Shown here: positions 30,893 through 39,234 of the stretch, in pieces
How the letters are laid out: the number at the start of each line of letters is the position of its first letter
How positions within the stretch are numbered: position 1 is the stretch's first letter
Assembly (NCBI GenBank): GCA_905207485.1
Contig: CAJLLL010000012.1
Span: forward strand, 1 to 39,452
Source: an uncultured Phascolarctobacterium sp.
GTDB lineage: Bacteria; Bacillota; Negativicutes; Acidaminococcales; Acidaminococcaceae
Reading direction: 5' to 3'
DNA: 39,452 nucleotides
Notes under the pieces: generated by a model
What the model was told of the DNA's origin: nothing
What the model saw: only the letters and a program-made list of their open reading frames with translations
The model's database searches: none
Made by a program: the position numbers and the translations under genes

Positions 30893-32263
30893 TCAGTCTT
30901 CGCGCTGTTTTGCCGCCCAGCCTTCAATGTTTTTCTGTTTGGCGCGGGCAATGGCAAGGGCATCCTGCGGCACTTCTTTGGTAATGGTGGAACCGGCGCC
31001 GACATAAGCCCCTTCGCCAATGGTAACAGGTGCAACAAGGTTGCTGTTGCAGCCGATAAACGCATCGTTGCCGATGGTAGTGCGGTGTTTTTTCTTGCCG
31101 TCGTAATTAACCATAATGCAGCCGCAGCCAATATTTACGCCGCTGCCTATATCGCTGTCGCCGATATAGGAAAGATGCGGCAGTTTGGTGCCATAGCCGA
31201 CATGGGAATTTTTAACTTCGATAAAGTTGCCGATTTTAACTTTTTCTTCCAGAACGGTATCGGGGCGCAGATGCACATAAGGCCCCATTACAACTTTATT
31301 TTTAACAACGCAGTCATGCCCGTAGGTAAACTGCATTTCAACTTCATTGCCTACTTTTACGTTGGTTAAGCGCACGGAAGGTCCAATTACGCAGTCCGTG
31401 CCAATTTCGGTTGCGCCTTCCAGCCAGGTATAAGGGTAAATAACAGTGTCATTGCCAACCGTTACGTCTTCGCCGATAAAGGTGCTGGCAGGGTCCATAA
31501 CAGTTACGCCGCTGTCCATCAGTTTGCCAAGCACACGGCTGCGCAGTTCTGCTTCCGCTTCGGCAAGCTGGCGGCGGCTGTTTACGCCCATTACCATGGC
31601 ATTATCCGCAGTAACGGCAGCGCCAACTTTTTTGCCCATGCCATTCAATTTTGCCAAAACGTCAGTCAGGTAATATTCTCCCTGCGCATTGTCATTGGTT
31701 AAGGTATGCAGCACTTCAAACAAAAGCGGTGCTTCAAAGCAGAAAATGCCGGTGTTAATTTCAGTAATGGCTTTCTGTTCTGCGTTGGCATCTTTTTCTT
31801 CCACAATGCCTGCCACATTGCCTTCGGCGTTTCTGATAATGCGGCCGTAGCCATACGGGTTGGGCATAATCGCTGTCAACACGGTGGCAGCGGCGCCGCT
31901 GTTTACATGCTCTTCGTAAAATTTACGCAGTTCATCCGCATCCAAAAGCGGAGTATCGCCGCACAGCACCATTACCGTGCCGCAAAAATCTTTCAATTCG
32001 GTTTCAGCCTGCATTACGGCATGGCCGGTGCCAAGCTGTTCTTTCTGGTATACGCTTACGGCCTGGCTGCCGATAAGTTCGTTTACCATATCGGCGCAGT
32101 GCCCGGTAATAACCACTTTTTTGGCAGCGCCTGCGCCGTCTGCGGCATTCAGCACTCTTTGCAGCATGGCTTGGCCGCCAACTTTATGCAATACTTTCGG
32201 TAATTTTGATTTCATACGGGTGCCCATGCCGGCAGCCAAAATTACAGCAACAAGTTCAGACAA
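30893..32263 (-). CDS. glmU: Bifunctional UDP-GlcNAc pyrophosphorylase / glucosamine-1-phosphate acetyltransferase
   Basis: Makes UDP-N-acetylglucosamine for peptidoglycan and lipopolysaccharide. At 456 residues it has the usual length. The N-terminal uridyltransferase has VILAAGMGTRMKSKLPKVLH, EQLGTGHAV and VLCGDTPLLDADEL. The C-terminal left-handed beta-helix acetyltransferase shows repeated hexapeptides from FIGEDVTVGNDTVIYPYTWL, with NFIEVKNSHVG, PHLSYIGDSDIG and MVNYDGKKKHRT, the acetyl-CoA and catalytic region. The start is TTG at 32263 with AGGGGA eight bases upstream. It lies 18 bases after the GntR gene. Confidence 0.98.
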   Translation of the reverse strand: MSELVAVILAAGMGTRMKSKLPKVLHKVGGQAMLQRVLNAADGAGAAKKVVITGHCADMVNELIGSQAVSVYQKEQLGTGHAVMQAETELKDFCGTVMVLCGDTPLLDADELRKFYEEHVNSGAAATVLTAIMPNPYGYGRIIRNAEGNVAGIVEEKDANAEQKAITEINTGIFCFEAPLLFEVLHTLTNDNAQGEYYLTDVLAKLNGMGKKVGAAVTADNAMVMGVNSRRQLAEAEAELRSRVLGKLMDSGVTVMDPASTFIGEDVTVGNDTVIYPYTWLEGATEIGTDCVIGPSVRLTNVKVGNEVEMQFTYGHDCVVKNKVVMGPYVHLRPDTVLEEKVKIGNFIEVKNSHVGYGTKLPHLSYIGDSDIGSGVNIGCGCIMVNYDGKKKHRTTIGNDAFIGCNSNLVAPVTIGEGAYVGAGSTITKEVPQDALAIARAKQKNIEGWAAKQRED

Positions 32264-32281
32264 TTTCTAATTCCCCTTTTC

Positions 32282-32974
32282 TTATTTTTTCTTGCGTTCA
32301 GCACTTTCAAGCATATCTTTAAGCAGTGTATGCTCTGCGTTTTCCATATGGATGCGCGCTGCGTTCTGAGCCCTGTCCACATCATGCGCGGCAATACTGT
32401 CAACCAGCGTGCGGTGTTCATCCATGGTGTTGCGCAAACGTCCGGGATACATCATCGAGCGGCGGCGGATAACGGTAATCTGCTCGCGCAGGTTGTTAAT
32501 AATGCCTGCCAGACGCTGATTACGGCTTGCTTTATATAAAACATCATGGAAAGCAGTATCAATTTCTACAACTTTTTCAATATTGCCGTCTTCAATATGC
32601 TGGCCTATCTCTACCAAAAGGCGCTGCATGGTCTCCAGTTCCTCATCGCTGATGCGTTCGGCGGCAAGCCCTGCGGCCAGTACTTCAAGGCTGGTGCGTA
32701 TTTCGTAAACTTCGTTAATATCCTTAATGGAAATATCGGCTACATAAGTGCCGCGGCGCGGTATCATTACCACAAAGCCTTCCAGTTCCAATTTGCGGAT
32801 TGCTTCGCGCACAGGGGTTCGGCTGACACCCATTTCGTCAGCAAGCTGAATTTCCATCAGGCGTTCGCCGGGGCTGAAGACGCCGTCAACAATTGCCTGG
32901 CGGATGGTTTCGCATACCAGCTCGCGCAGCGGTCTGTAGCTGTCAAGCTGAATAGGGCTTAAATGTCCGCTCAT
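32282..32974 (-). CDS. GntR family transcriptional regulator, FCD (FadR-like) subfamily
   Basis: 230 residues: an N-terminal winged helix at about 12-80 (ETIRQAIVDGVFSPGERLME, then LADEMGVSRTPVREAIRKLE) and a C-terminal all-helical FCD ligand domain (about 90-220). The metal-binding pattern of that domain is suggested by IDTAFHDVLY, HRTLVDSIAAHD and ARIHMENAEH. The ligand is unknown; FCD regulators often sense organic acids or sugar acids. ATG at 32974 directly follows the ispE stop (TAAATG), with its ribosome site inside ispE, so translation is coupled. In Bacillus this position is taken by purR-yabJ-spoVG. Confidence 0.93.
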   Translation of the reverse strand: MSGHLSPIQLDSYRPLRELVCETIRQAIVDGVFSPGERLMEIQLADEMGVSRTPVREAIRKLELEGFVVMIPRRGTYVADISIKDINEVYEIRTSLEVLAAGLAAERISDEELETMQRLLVEIGQHIEDGNIEKVVEIDTAFHDVLYKASRNQRLAGIINNLREQITVIRRRSMMYPGRLRNTMDEHRTLVDSIAAHDVDRAQNAARIHMENAEHTLLKDMLESAERKKK

Positions 32975-33838
32975 TTATATTACACTCCTTTTTACTGTAT
33001 GGGCAGCCGCTGTTTCCAGCATAAGCCCCTGCAATGCTTCTAATATTTTCTGCGCCGCTGCTTTGTCTTTTGCCACGGCAAATACAGTCGGCCCGCTGCC
33101 GCTCATCAGTGCGTAATCCGCACCGGCGGCAAGCATTTTTTGTTTAATTTCCGTTACTATCGGGTATTTGGCGCAGGTTACGCCTTCCAGCGCATTGCCC
33201 ATGCCCGGAAGCGGCAATTTGGCGCAGCCCTGCCTGAGCGCTGCTGCAAGCGTTTTTACGTCCGGATGCTGCGGCTCTTCCAGTGCATCAAATTCGCGGT
33301 ACACCCATGCGGTAGAAACTGCTATCTTTGGCTTTGCAAGTACGATAACAGTTTCTTCAGGTTCCGGCAGCGGCGTTAAAACTTCGCCGCGGCCTTCGCT
33401 AAGCTGCGTGCCGCCCGCTATGCAAAACGGCACGTCGCTGCCTATTTCTGCCGCAAGCTCTTCAAGCTGCGCGGTGCTTAAATCAAGCTGCCACAGGCGG
33501 TTCAAGCCGCGCAGTACGGCTGCCGCATCACTGCTGCCGCCCGCAAGCCCTGCCGCCATAAAAATATGCTTATCCAGCGTTATTTTTACATCCGGCTTTC
33601 TGCCAAAGCGTTTTGCCATCAGTTCGGCCGCTTTCCACGCAAGGTTTGTGTTGTCGCCGGGCAAATCATCTTTGCCGGTTAATACGCATAACCCTTCATG
33701 TTCCTCCAGCGTAACCGTATCGGCAAGGCTTATGCTCTGCATTACCATGCACACTTCGTGGTAGCCGTCAGGGCGTTTGCCCATAACGTCAAGCCCGAGG
33801 TTTATTTTGGCATAAGCTGTTTCGGTAATTTTCTCCAT
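32975..33838 (-). CDS. ispE: 4-diphosphocytidyl-2-C-methyl-D-erythritol kinase
   Basis: GHMP kinase of the MEP isoprenoid pathway, acting between the IspD and IspF steps encoded at 4790-5989. The 287-residue protein begins MEKITETAYAKINLGLDVMG with the catalytic-site Lys/Asn pattern AKINLGLDV. The ATP-binding glycine-rich loop is MAAGLAGGSSDAAAVLRGLN, and the third motif is YALMSGSGPTVFAVA. I chose ATG 33838 (AGGGA upstream); the longer in-frame reading to 33916 adds non-conserved residues. It is first in ispE-gntR-glmU-prs-pth. TAAAAT and a TTGTATACA element lie just upstream (33864-33890). Confidence 0.96.
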   Translation of the reverse strand: MEKITETAYAKINLGLDVMGKRPDGYHEVCMVMQSISLADTVTLEEHEGLCVLTGKDDLPGDNTNLAWKAAELMAKRFGRKPDVKITLDKHIFMAAGLAGGSSDAAAVLRGLNRLWQLDLSTAQLEELAAEIGSDVPFCIAGGTQLSEGRGEVLTPLPEPEETVIVLAKPKIAVSTAWVYREFDALEEPQHPDVKTLAAALRQGCAKLPLPGMGNALEGVTCAKYPIVTEIKQKMLAAGADYALMSGSGPTVFAVAKDKAAAQKILEALQGLMLETAAAHTVKRSVI

Positions 33839-34049
33839 AAACATCCCTGTCAATTCAAAATTCTGTATACAATATATTTTATCACATTTCCCTGCCGTTG
33901 GCGAACTGCATAACAAAAATTATAAAAATTTTTAATTTATCTTTAAAAATCTGCATTTTTTGCGTAAATTTACGTCCGTTCAATTCCTTTTTCGGCAAAA
34001 AAATGATAAGATTATAACTGGCAAAATTAAATTTTTAAAGGAGCATATA

Positions 34050-34958
34050 ATGAAGCACCAGATTTTCCGTTATACCATGGTCGTTATCGGCTGTTTAATT
34101 ACGGCCAGCGCCATTAACTTATTTTATATTAACAACATGCTGCTCAGCGGCGGCATCACCGGCATGGGCTTTTTGCTTTACTATCTTTCCGGCCTGCCCA
34201 TAGGCATGATGAACATTGTTTTAAACATTCCGCTGTTTTATCTGGCCTGGAAATACATGGACAAGGAATACTTTTTCGGTTCCCTTGCCAGCATGACTTT
34301 TCTTTCGCTTGCCATTGACGGGCTGCATTTTTTAACGGCCTACACGCCGGATGTACCCGAAAAAATGCTTAGCTGCATTACAGGCGGCGTTATGTACGGG
34401 CTGGGCATGGGGCTTGTATACCGCGTTGGCGGCGGCACAGGCGGCATGGATATTATCGGCGGCATTATCAACAAATATTACAGCATCAGCCAGGGTACAA
34501 CCAATTTTATTTTTAATATTTTCATTATGTTTGTCGGTACCATTGCTTTCGGCATCGAAGCTGTACTGTACACGATGCTTACCTTCTTTATCGTTTTTAA
34601 AGTTACCAACTCCATTACGGTCGGTTTCGATTATAAAAAGAACATTATCATCATCAGCGAACACTACGAAGATATTGCCGAAGGCATTATTAAAATTGTA
34701 GGCCGCGGCGTTACTTATCTGTACGGCGAAGGCGCCTACACCCACCAGCAGCGCAAAGTGCTGTTTGTAGTTGCCAAACTTACGCAGGTTGCTCGCATCC
34801 GCCAGATTGTACGCAAAAAAGACCCCGGCGCATTTATGATTATCACCGAGGCAAGCGATGTATTCGGACGCGGCTTTACCTCCGCCCCCAGCGGCAAACA
34901 TAAGCAGAAAAAGATTTTCGCACTGATTAATCAATATACCACGGAAGAAGGAAAATAG
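34050..34958 (+). CDS. YitT family membrane protein (DUF161/DUF2179)
   Basis: 302-residue protein. Residues about 1-200 contain five or six hydrophobic segments of the YitT_membrane family, for example MVVIGCLITASAINLFYINN with the family motif LLSGGITGMGFLLYYLSG, and GLGMGLVYRVGGGTGGMDII. The C-terminal cytoplasmic DUF2179 domain is seen from GVTYLYGEGAYTHQQRKVLF to KDPGAFMIITEASDVFGRGF. The function of the family is not established; a transport or nucleotide-sensing role is sometimes proposed. AAAGGAG lies before ATG 34050; the frame extends upstream to 33960 without a ribosome site. The next gene starts two bases after its stop. Confidence 0.92.
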   Translation: MKHQIFRYTMVVIGCLITASAINLFYINNMLLSGGITGMGFLLYYLSGLPIGMMNIVLNIPLFYLAWKYMDKEYFFGSLASMTFLSLAIDGLHFLTAYTPDVPEKMLSCITGGVMYGLGMGLVYRVGGGTGGMDIIGGIINKYYSISQGTTNFIFNIFIMFVGTIAFGIEAVLYTMLTFFIVFKVTNSITVGFDYKKNIIIISEHYEDIAEGIIKIVGRGVTYLYGEGAYTHQQRKVLFVVAKLTQVARIRQIVRKKDPGAFMIITEASDVFGRGFTSAPSGKHKQKKIFALINQYTTEEGK

Positions 34959-34959
34959 T

Positions 34960-35859
34960 TTGAGCGGCAAAACACGCCCCATTCTTGCCATTATGGCAGC
35001 AGCCTGCTTATGGGGCTTTATCGGCTGGTTCTCATACGTTTTAATGTTTTACGGCTTTTCGCCTGTGCAGGTTACGGCCGTGCGTACAATTGCCGGCGCC
35101 GTTTTTATGACGGCGCTGCTTCTTATGCGTTCACCGCAGCTTTTAAAAATAAGCCCGCGGGATATTTGGATGTTTATCGGCACAGGTATTTTCAGCGTGC
35201 TGTTTTTTAACCTGTTTTACCTGCTGACTTTTACCTTCAGCAGCCTGTCGGTAGCGGTTATGCTTTTATATACTGCTCCGGCTTTTGTAATGCTGCTTTC
35301 CGTCCTGCTGTTTAAAGAACGGCTTACTAAAGGCAAACTGCTTGCGTTAGCTTCTACCATTTTAGGCTGCCTGTTTTTATCCGGCGTGTTGAGCGGCGGC
35401 TGGCAATGCCCGCCGGAAGCCTTTCTTACCGGCATATTATCCGGTTTCGGCTATGCGCTGTACAGCATTTTCAGCAAATTTGCCCTCAAAAAATATAATT
35501 CAGCAACCATTTCCGTCTGGACGTTTTATCTCGCATCACTGCCGCTTTTGCCTTTTTGCCAGCCGGACGTAATGCTGAGCTGTTTTATTTATATACCAGA
35601 TACCGCTTTGGCCGCGGCAGGCATCAGCATTTTATGTACGGTTATGCCCTATTTGCTGTATACCTATGGCTTAAAATATGTTGATGCAGGACATGCAAGC
35701 ATTCTGGCCATGTTAGAGCCTGTTGTGGGCTGCCTGATTGGTTTGACCGCACTTGGTGAAAGTTTTACATCTGCCAAGGCAGCAGGTTTGTTTTTTATTT
35801 TAGCTGCCATTGTAATTTTAAACAGCGGCAGCCTGTTTAAAAGGGGGAACGAATTATGA
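34960..35859 (+). CDS. EamA/DMT family transporter
   Basis: 299-residue inner-membrane transporter of the drug/metabolite superfamily with ten hydrophobic helices in two EamA repeats: residues about 8-140 (MAAACLWGFIGWFSYVLM onwards) and about 150-292 (ending in GLFFILAAIVILNSG). The RhaT/RarD-like pattern suggests export of small metabolites or amino acids; the substrate is unknown. The start is TTG at 34960 with AAGGA before it, directly after the YitT stop. The end overlaps the next gene by four bases (ATGA), so the three genes form a coupled operon. Confidence 0.9.
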   Translation: MSGKTRPILAIMAAACLWGFIGWFSYVLMFYGFSPVQVTAVRTIAGAVFMTALLLMRSPQLLKISPRDIWMFIGTGIFSVLFFNLFYLLTFTFSSLSVAVMLLYTAPAFVMLLSVLLFKERLTKGKLLALASTILGCLFLSGVLSGGWQCPPEAFLTGILSGFGYALYSIFSKFALKKYNSATISVWTFYLASLPLLPFCQPDVMLSCFIYIPDTALAAAGISILCTVMPYLLYTYGLKYVDAGHASILAMLEPVVGCLIGLTALGESFTSAKAAGLFFILAAIVILNSGSLFKRGNEL

Positions 35860-36335
35860 TTTTAATAAGCGCCTGCCTGTTGGGGCGCAACGTAAAATAC
35901 AGCGGCGGCAATAATTTATGCCAGTGCCTGGCAGAACATTACAACACCAAAGATTTTGCCGCCATTTGCCCGGAATGTTTGGCCTGCCTGCCCATACCGC
36001 GCCCGCCGGTAGAAATACAAAACGGCAGTGGTGAAGATGTTTTAAACGGAACCTGCCGTGTTTTGGACAAAGAAGGCAAAGACGTAACCGCAGAATTTAT
36101 CGGCGGCGCACATAAAACGCTTGCCGCAGCGCAAAAATACAAGGCCGATTATGCTATTTTAAAAGCACGCAGCCCATCCTGCGGCTGCGGCACTATTTAC
36201 GACGGAACTTTCAGCGGCACAACGCGACCCGGCAACGGCGTAGCCGCAGCGCTTTTATTACAGCATGGCGTTAAAATTTATACCGAAGAAACCATTACCG
36301 AAGAAGAACTGCAAAAAATTTTAAAGGAAAAATGA
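35856..36335 (+). CDS. DUF523 protein, TudS-like (putative 2-thiouracil desulfurase)
   Basis: 159-residue DUF523 protein. Characterised members (TudS) bind a [4Fe-4S] cluster and remove sulfur from thiouracil. Three Cys fit the conserved cluster ligands: C7 in ISACLLG, C38 in AICPEC, and C109 in the strongly conserved ARSPSCGCG. VKYSGG, PIPRPPVEI and the glycine-rich end GNGVAAALLLQHG are also family-typical. Extra Cys at 22, 24, 41, 44 and 111 are unusual in number. The physiological substrate is uncertain. It overlaps the EamA gene by four bases and ends the operon. Confidence 0.88.
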   Translation: MILISACLLGRNVKYSGGNNLCQCLAEHYNTKDFAAICPECLACLPIPRPPVEIQNGSGEDVLNGTCRVLDKEGKDVTAEFIGGAHKTLAAAQKYKADYAILKARSPSCGCGTIYDGTFSGTTRPGNGVAAALLLQHGVKIYTEETITEEELQKILKEK

Positions 36336-36340
36336 CCCTT

Positions 36341-36376
36341 ACCGCGTTAAGCAAATTTGTTTAACGCGGTTTTTCT
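36341..36376 (+). terminator. Intrinsic terminator after the YitT-EamA-DUF523 operon
   Basis: Perfect 10-bp stem ACCGCGTTAA/TTAACGCGGT (36341-36350 with 36361-36370) followed by TTTTTC. Confidence 0.93.
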
Positions 36377-36473
36377 TTGCTCAAAATTTCCCTGGCAATA
36401 ATTTTTTTATGCTTGTTTTATATAATTGCTAAGTTTTACGCCTCTGCGTACTTGTGCATGGGCTTTTTTGTGC

Positions 36474-36500
36474 AAAAAAACAGGGCAGGTCACCCTGCCC
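36474..36500 (-). terminator. Terminator downstream of the autotransporter region
   Basis: Minus-strand stem GGGCAGG/CCTGCCC (36483-36489 with 36494-36500) followed by seven T. It directly follows the duplicated autotransporter tail and is the only clear terminator for the 36.5-39.2 kb region. Confidence 0.88.
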
Positions 36501-36517
36501 CGCAAACATTTATTTAA

Positions 36518-36676
36518 TTAAAAGTGGTAAGTCGCCAGAATGCTGCCGCTGTAACCATCACGTTGGCCGCCATAGCCTTTCAGCTTGGCATCAAAACTCC
36601 AGGGCGAATTATCCGGCTGAATTACTACGCCCAGTTCACCTATTACGGTGCTGCCTTTCAGCGAGGTTTCTTCCAG
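36518..36676 (-). pseudogene. Duplicated 3' end of the autotransporter gene (remnant)
   Basis: 159 bp nearly identical (a handful of differences) to 37100-37258, the last 52 codons and stop of the autotransporter. The frame is still open (LEETSLKGSTVIGELG to ILATYHF) and ends with the barrel-terminal Phe. Upstream of the repeat the frame meets a stop within a few codons and there is no start, so it is not a gene. It sits between a helix-turn-helix gene and the terminator. It may be the tail of a lost second autotransporter gene or the original tail of the present one. Confidence 0.85.
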
Positions 36677-36707
36677 AAAGCATTATTCTTTTCAACATAT
36701 TAATAAG

Positions 36708-37067
36708 CTATGCCTTTACTGAGGCAGTATTTTCGGTTTTATTAATTATTACCGATATCGCCGGTTGTGATAGCCTGAACAACTCACCTAAAAATACCTG
36801 TGATAGTCCTTCTTTATAATAAAGACCGCGAATAACCTCATTACGTTCCGCACGTGTATTAAAGACCGGTATCTCTATAATTCTGCCAGTAATATTAAAA
36901 CCGCAATCCTGTAATATCACTACTTTCGATATTTCATCTTTATACCGTGCTTTTATTTCCCATTTCGGCATGCCGGTACTGCTGCGAGGCATATAATTAT
37001 AAAATTCTGCCTCGCAGTCACCGGCCACTCGTTTAAATACAATTTCGTTATATGGTAGTTTTTCCAT
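36708..37067 (-). CDS. Small protein with C-terminal helix-turn-helix, function unknown
   Basis: 119 residues. The N-terminal two thirds (EIVFKRVAGDCEAEFYNYMP to IIEIPVFNTRAERN) is mixed and not recognised. The C-terminal part IRGLYYKEGLSQVFLGELFRLSQPAISVIINK reads as a helix-turn-helix of the sigma-region-4/resolvase type (LSQVFLGELFRLSQPAISVI). This suggests DNA binding. ATG at 37067 has only a weak GGTGA ribosome site. It lies 32 bases after the autotransporter stop with no terminator between, so it may share that transcript. It is flanked by the two copies of the 159-bp autotransporter tail, which suggests it moved together with them. I cannot assign a function. Confidence 0.6.
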   Translation of the reverse strand: MEKLPYNEIVFKRVAGDCEAEFYNYMPRSSTGMPKWEIKARYKDEISKVVILQDCGFNITGRIIEIPVFNTRAERNEVIRGLYYKEGLSQVFLGELFRLSQPAISVIINKTENTASVKA

Positions 37068-37099
37068 TTCATCACCACTTTTAATTAGTTTTCCATTAC

Positions 37100-37258
37100 T
37101 TAAAAGTGGTAAGTCGCCAGAATGCTGCCGCTGTAACCATCACGCTGGCCGCCATAGCCTTTTACTTTGGCATCAAAACTCCAGGGCGAATTATCCGGCT
37201 GAATTACTACGCCCAGTTCACCTATTACAGTGCTGCCTTTCAGCGAGGTTTCTTCCAG
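37100..37258. repeat. 159-bp direct repeat, copy inside the autotransporter 3' end
   Basis: Matches 36518-36676 in the same orientation with only a few substitutions (for example ACGCTGG against ACGTTGG, and TTTACTTTGG against TTCAGCTTGG). Both copies end exactly at TCTTCCAG and begin at the stop codon. Confidence 0.92.
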
Positions 37259-39234
37259 TTTGTGTCCCTGTGCGTAACCGTTGCTGTCGCCGTTAAATTC
37301 ATATTCCCATGCTGCGCCGTAGTATACGTTAAATTTCCTGTCCATGCCCTGATTATAACGGATGCCTACACGCAGACGGTCGCTGTCAATATCGCCAAGT
37401 TCAAATTCGTCACCGTCAATAGTAAAGCTGTCATCATTAACAGTGCTGTGATAGTATTTAGCGTAAGTATCTACGCTTGCGCCGTCTTCAAGTTTAAATA
37501 TTTTGCCTATACCAAGGTGATAGCCAAAGTAGTTGCTTTCGCTTTCATAGCCAAAGGCTTCATGATTCTGATTCTGCAAGCCGTGGTCAAGGTCGTTTTT
37601 AAGCAGGCCTGCGCGCAGGGATGCTTCTCCGTATACGCCGTTATCGCCGGTTAAGCGTGCCGCAATGCCGCCGCCGTTGTAAACTGCGCTGCCATCACCG
37701 TCAAGGCTAATGCCATTCATAGATGTGGTTACGTCATAATTGCCGTAGCCGTTTTCAAAGTAAACTGCCCAGGCAAGGTCGCCTGCTTTTGTTTTGTTGT
37801 TGCTGCCTACGCCAACCAGCCCGCTCCAGCCGTTAATGCTTAAATCATGGGCAGTGCCGCCATAACGGCTGTCATTGCCGTAAACCATGGCAAAAGTTTC
37901 AAAGCCGTATTTGTCTTCAACATTAAGCTGTCCCAAGGCTTCGCTGATAAGTTCATCGCCCTGCCACAAAAATGCTGCCGCAGCCGCACGCCCTTCGTTG
38001 ACTACATTTGCCTGGTCGTTAAGTTCAACAGATTTAACGGTATAATCAACGTATTTATTATTAGTTTCATCAAATTTCAATTCGCCTTTAACTACTTGTG
38101 CTACACCTGCGTAAGATACGCCGCCGTTAGCAAGTTTAATTTTATCGCCTTTGTTTTCATCGACTATTGCATCGCCTGCTTCATTCATTTGTACAAGGCG
38201 TATTGTTTCACCTGCGTTAATATCCTGCCCGCCTTCAAAACTTAAACCGATGTTGATATCTTTACTTGAAGTGCCATCTTCTCCAATAATTTCCTTCCCA
38301 TCTGTACCAATTATATTTTTAAAAGAATCTTTATTTTTATCTTTTCCGGTTATTGATAAAATAGCCTTATCTGCTTCTTTATCTGATTTTGCAATGAAAT
38401 CTGAAAGATTTACATTTTTAAAATTAATATTATCAACACTTCTTACAGCTTCAATGCTGCCACTCCAATCATCTAAAATGAGGGTATTATTTTCTTTTTT
38501 AAAATCTTCTTCTTTATACGGATTATCCACTGTACCGGATTCATTTGTTACAGTAAGATAGCCTCCATAAAGCCGTGCATTCTCCAAGTTAGAATTGTTT
38601 TTAATAATTATGGTATTATTATTAGCTACGCCACTACTTTCTTTAGAAGTGCTACTACTAGGCACATAAGCAAAACCTCCATAAATACTATAAGTTTTAC
38701 CATTATGACCTATTTTTGTATTATCAATAACAACTAAATTGTTGCAAGCATTTCCAAGGTGCGAATCGCCGCCAAAAATATTGGCACTTATTTTACTGTC
38801 TTTTAAAATTACTGTATTATTATTGGCATTATTATCATTGACATTATTATTACTATTACTTGCATATCCTCCTATAATATGGTCTTCTCCACTTTTAATT
38901 TCAGACGTATCAACATTACATTCTATTAAAATAATGGTATTATTATTAGTATGACTGTTATTAGACCGTCCACCAAGCAGGCTTATGTTTGATGTTATCC
39001 CCTCATATTTAATGGTATTTCCAGAAACAGAATCTGCGAGATAAATATTAGTTCTTTTTTGGGTTATATCATCAAAATTACTCGTCCAATCAGAATTAGT
39101 TGTCAACGCATCAAATTTTTCCTGCGTATCAATTACATATTCCGCCGCGAAAGTCCGCTCGGGGGGGAACTCAATACACCTAAAAATGTTGCCGAAACTG
39201 CAAGCATTATTGCCATTTTCTTGCTTTTCTTCAT
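37100..39234 (-). CDS. Autotransporter, frame-shifted at a G7 tract in the signal-peptide region (probably phase-variable, OFF)
   Basis: Type V surface protein. ATG at 39234 with AGGAGG starts MKKSKKMAIMLAVSATFLGV, a signal peptide. At C7 (plus-strand G7, 39161-39167) the frame slips and ends after about 34 codons. One extra C (or two fewer) restores ...SSPPERTFAAEYVIDTQEKF and an open frame to 37100, 711 residues in all. The uninterrupted downstream part alone is open from 39106. The passenger (about residues 45-330) has repeats like NNNTVILKDS...IFGG, as in beta-helices, and is AT-rich. The barrel (about 410-711) starts near AAAAFLWQGDELISEAL and ends TYHF with terminal aromatic residue. 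Either a contingency locus in the OFF state or a homopolymer sequencing error. Ligand unknown. Confidence 0.85.
39161..39167. repeat. Homopolymer G7 (C7 on coding strand), candidate slippage switch
   Basis: A run of seven G in an otherwise AT-rich region, 67 bases inside the autotransporter frame between the hydrophobic core of the signal peptide and the predicted cleavage site. Length 7 breaks the frame; 8 or 5 would restore it. Confidence 0.75.

Noticed and set aside
36518..36676. Reading the duplicated tail as a separate small autotransporter gene
   Set aside because: The frame has a stop just upstream of the repeat and no start codon or ribosome site.
38460..38990. CRISPR-like or satellite DNA repeat in the passenger region
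   Set aside because: The repetition is at protein level with variable spacing; no constant DNA repeat and spacer pattern is present.
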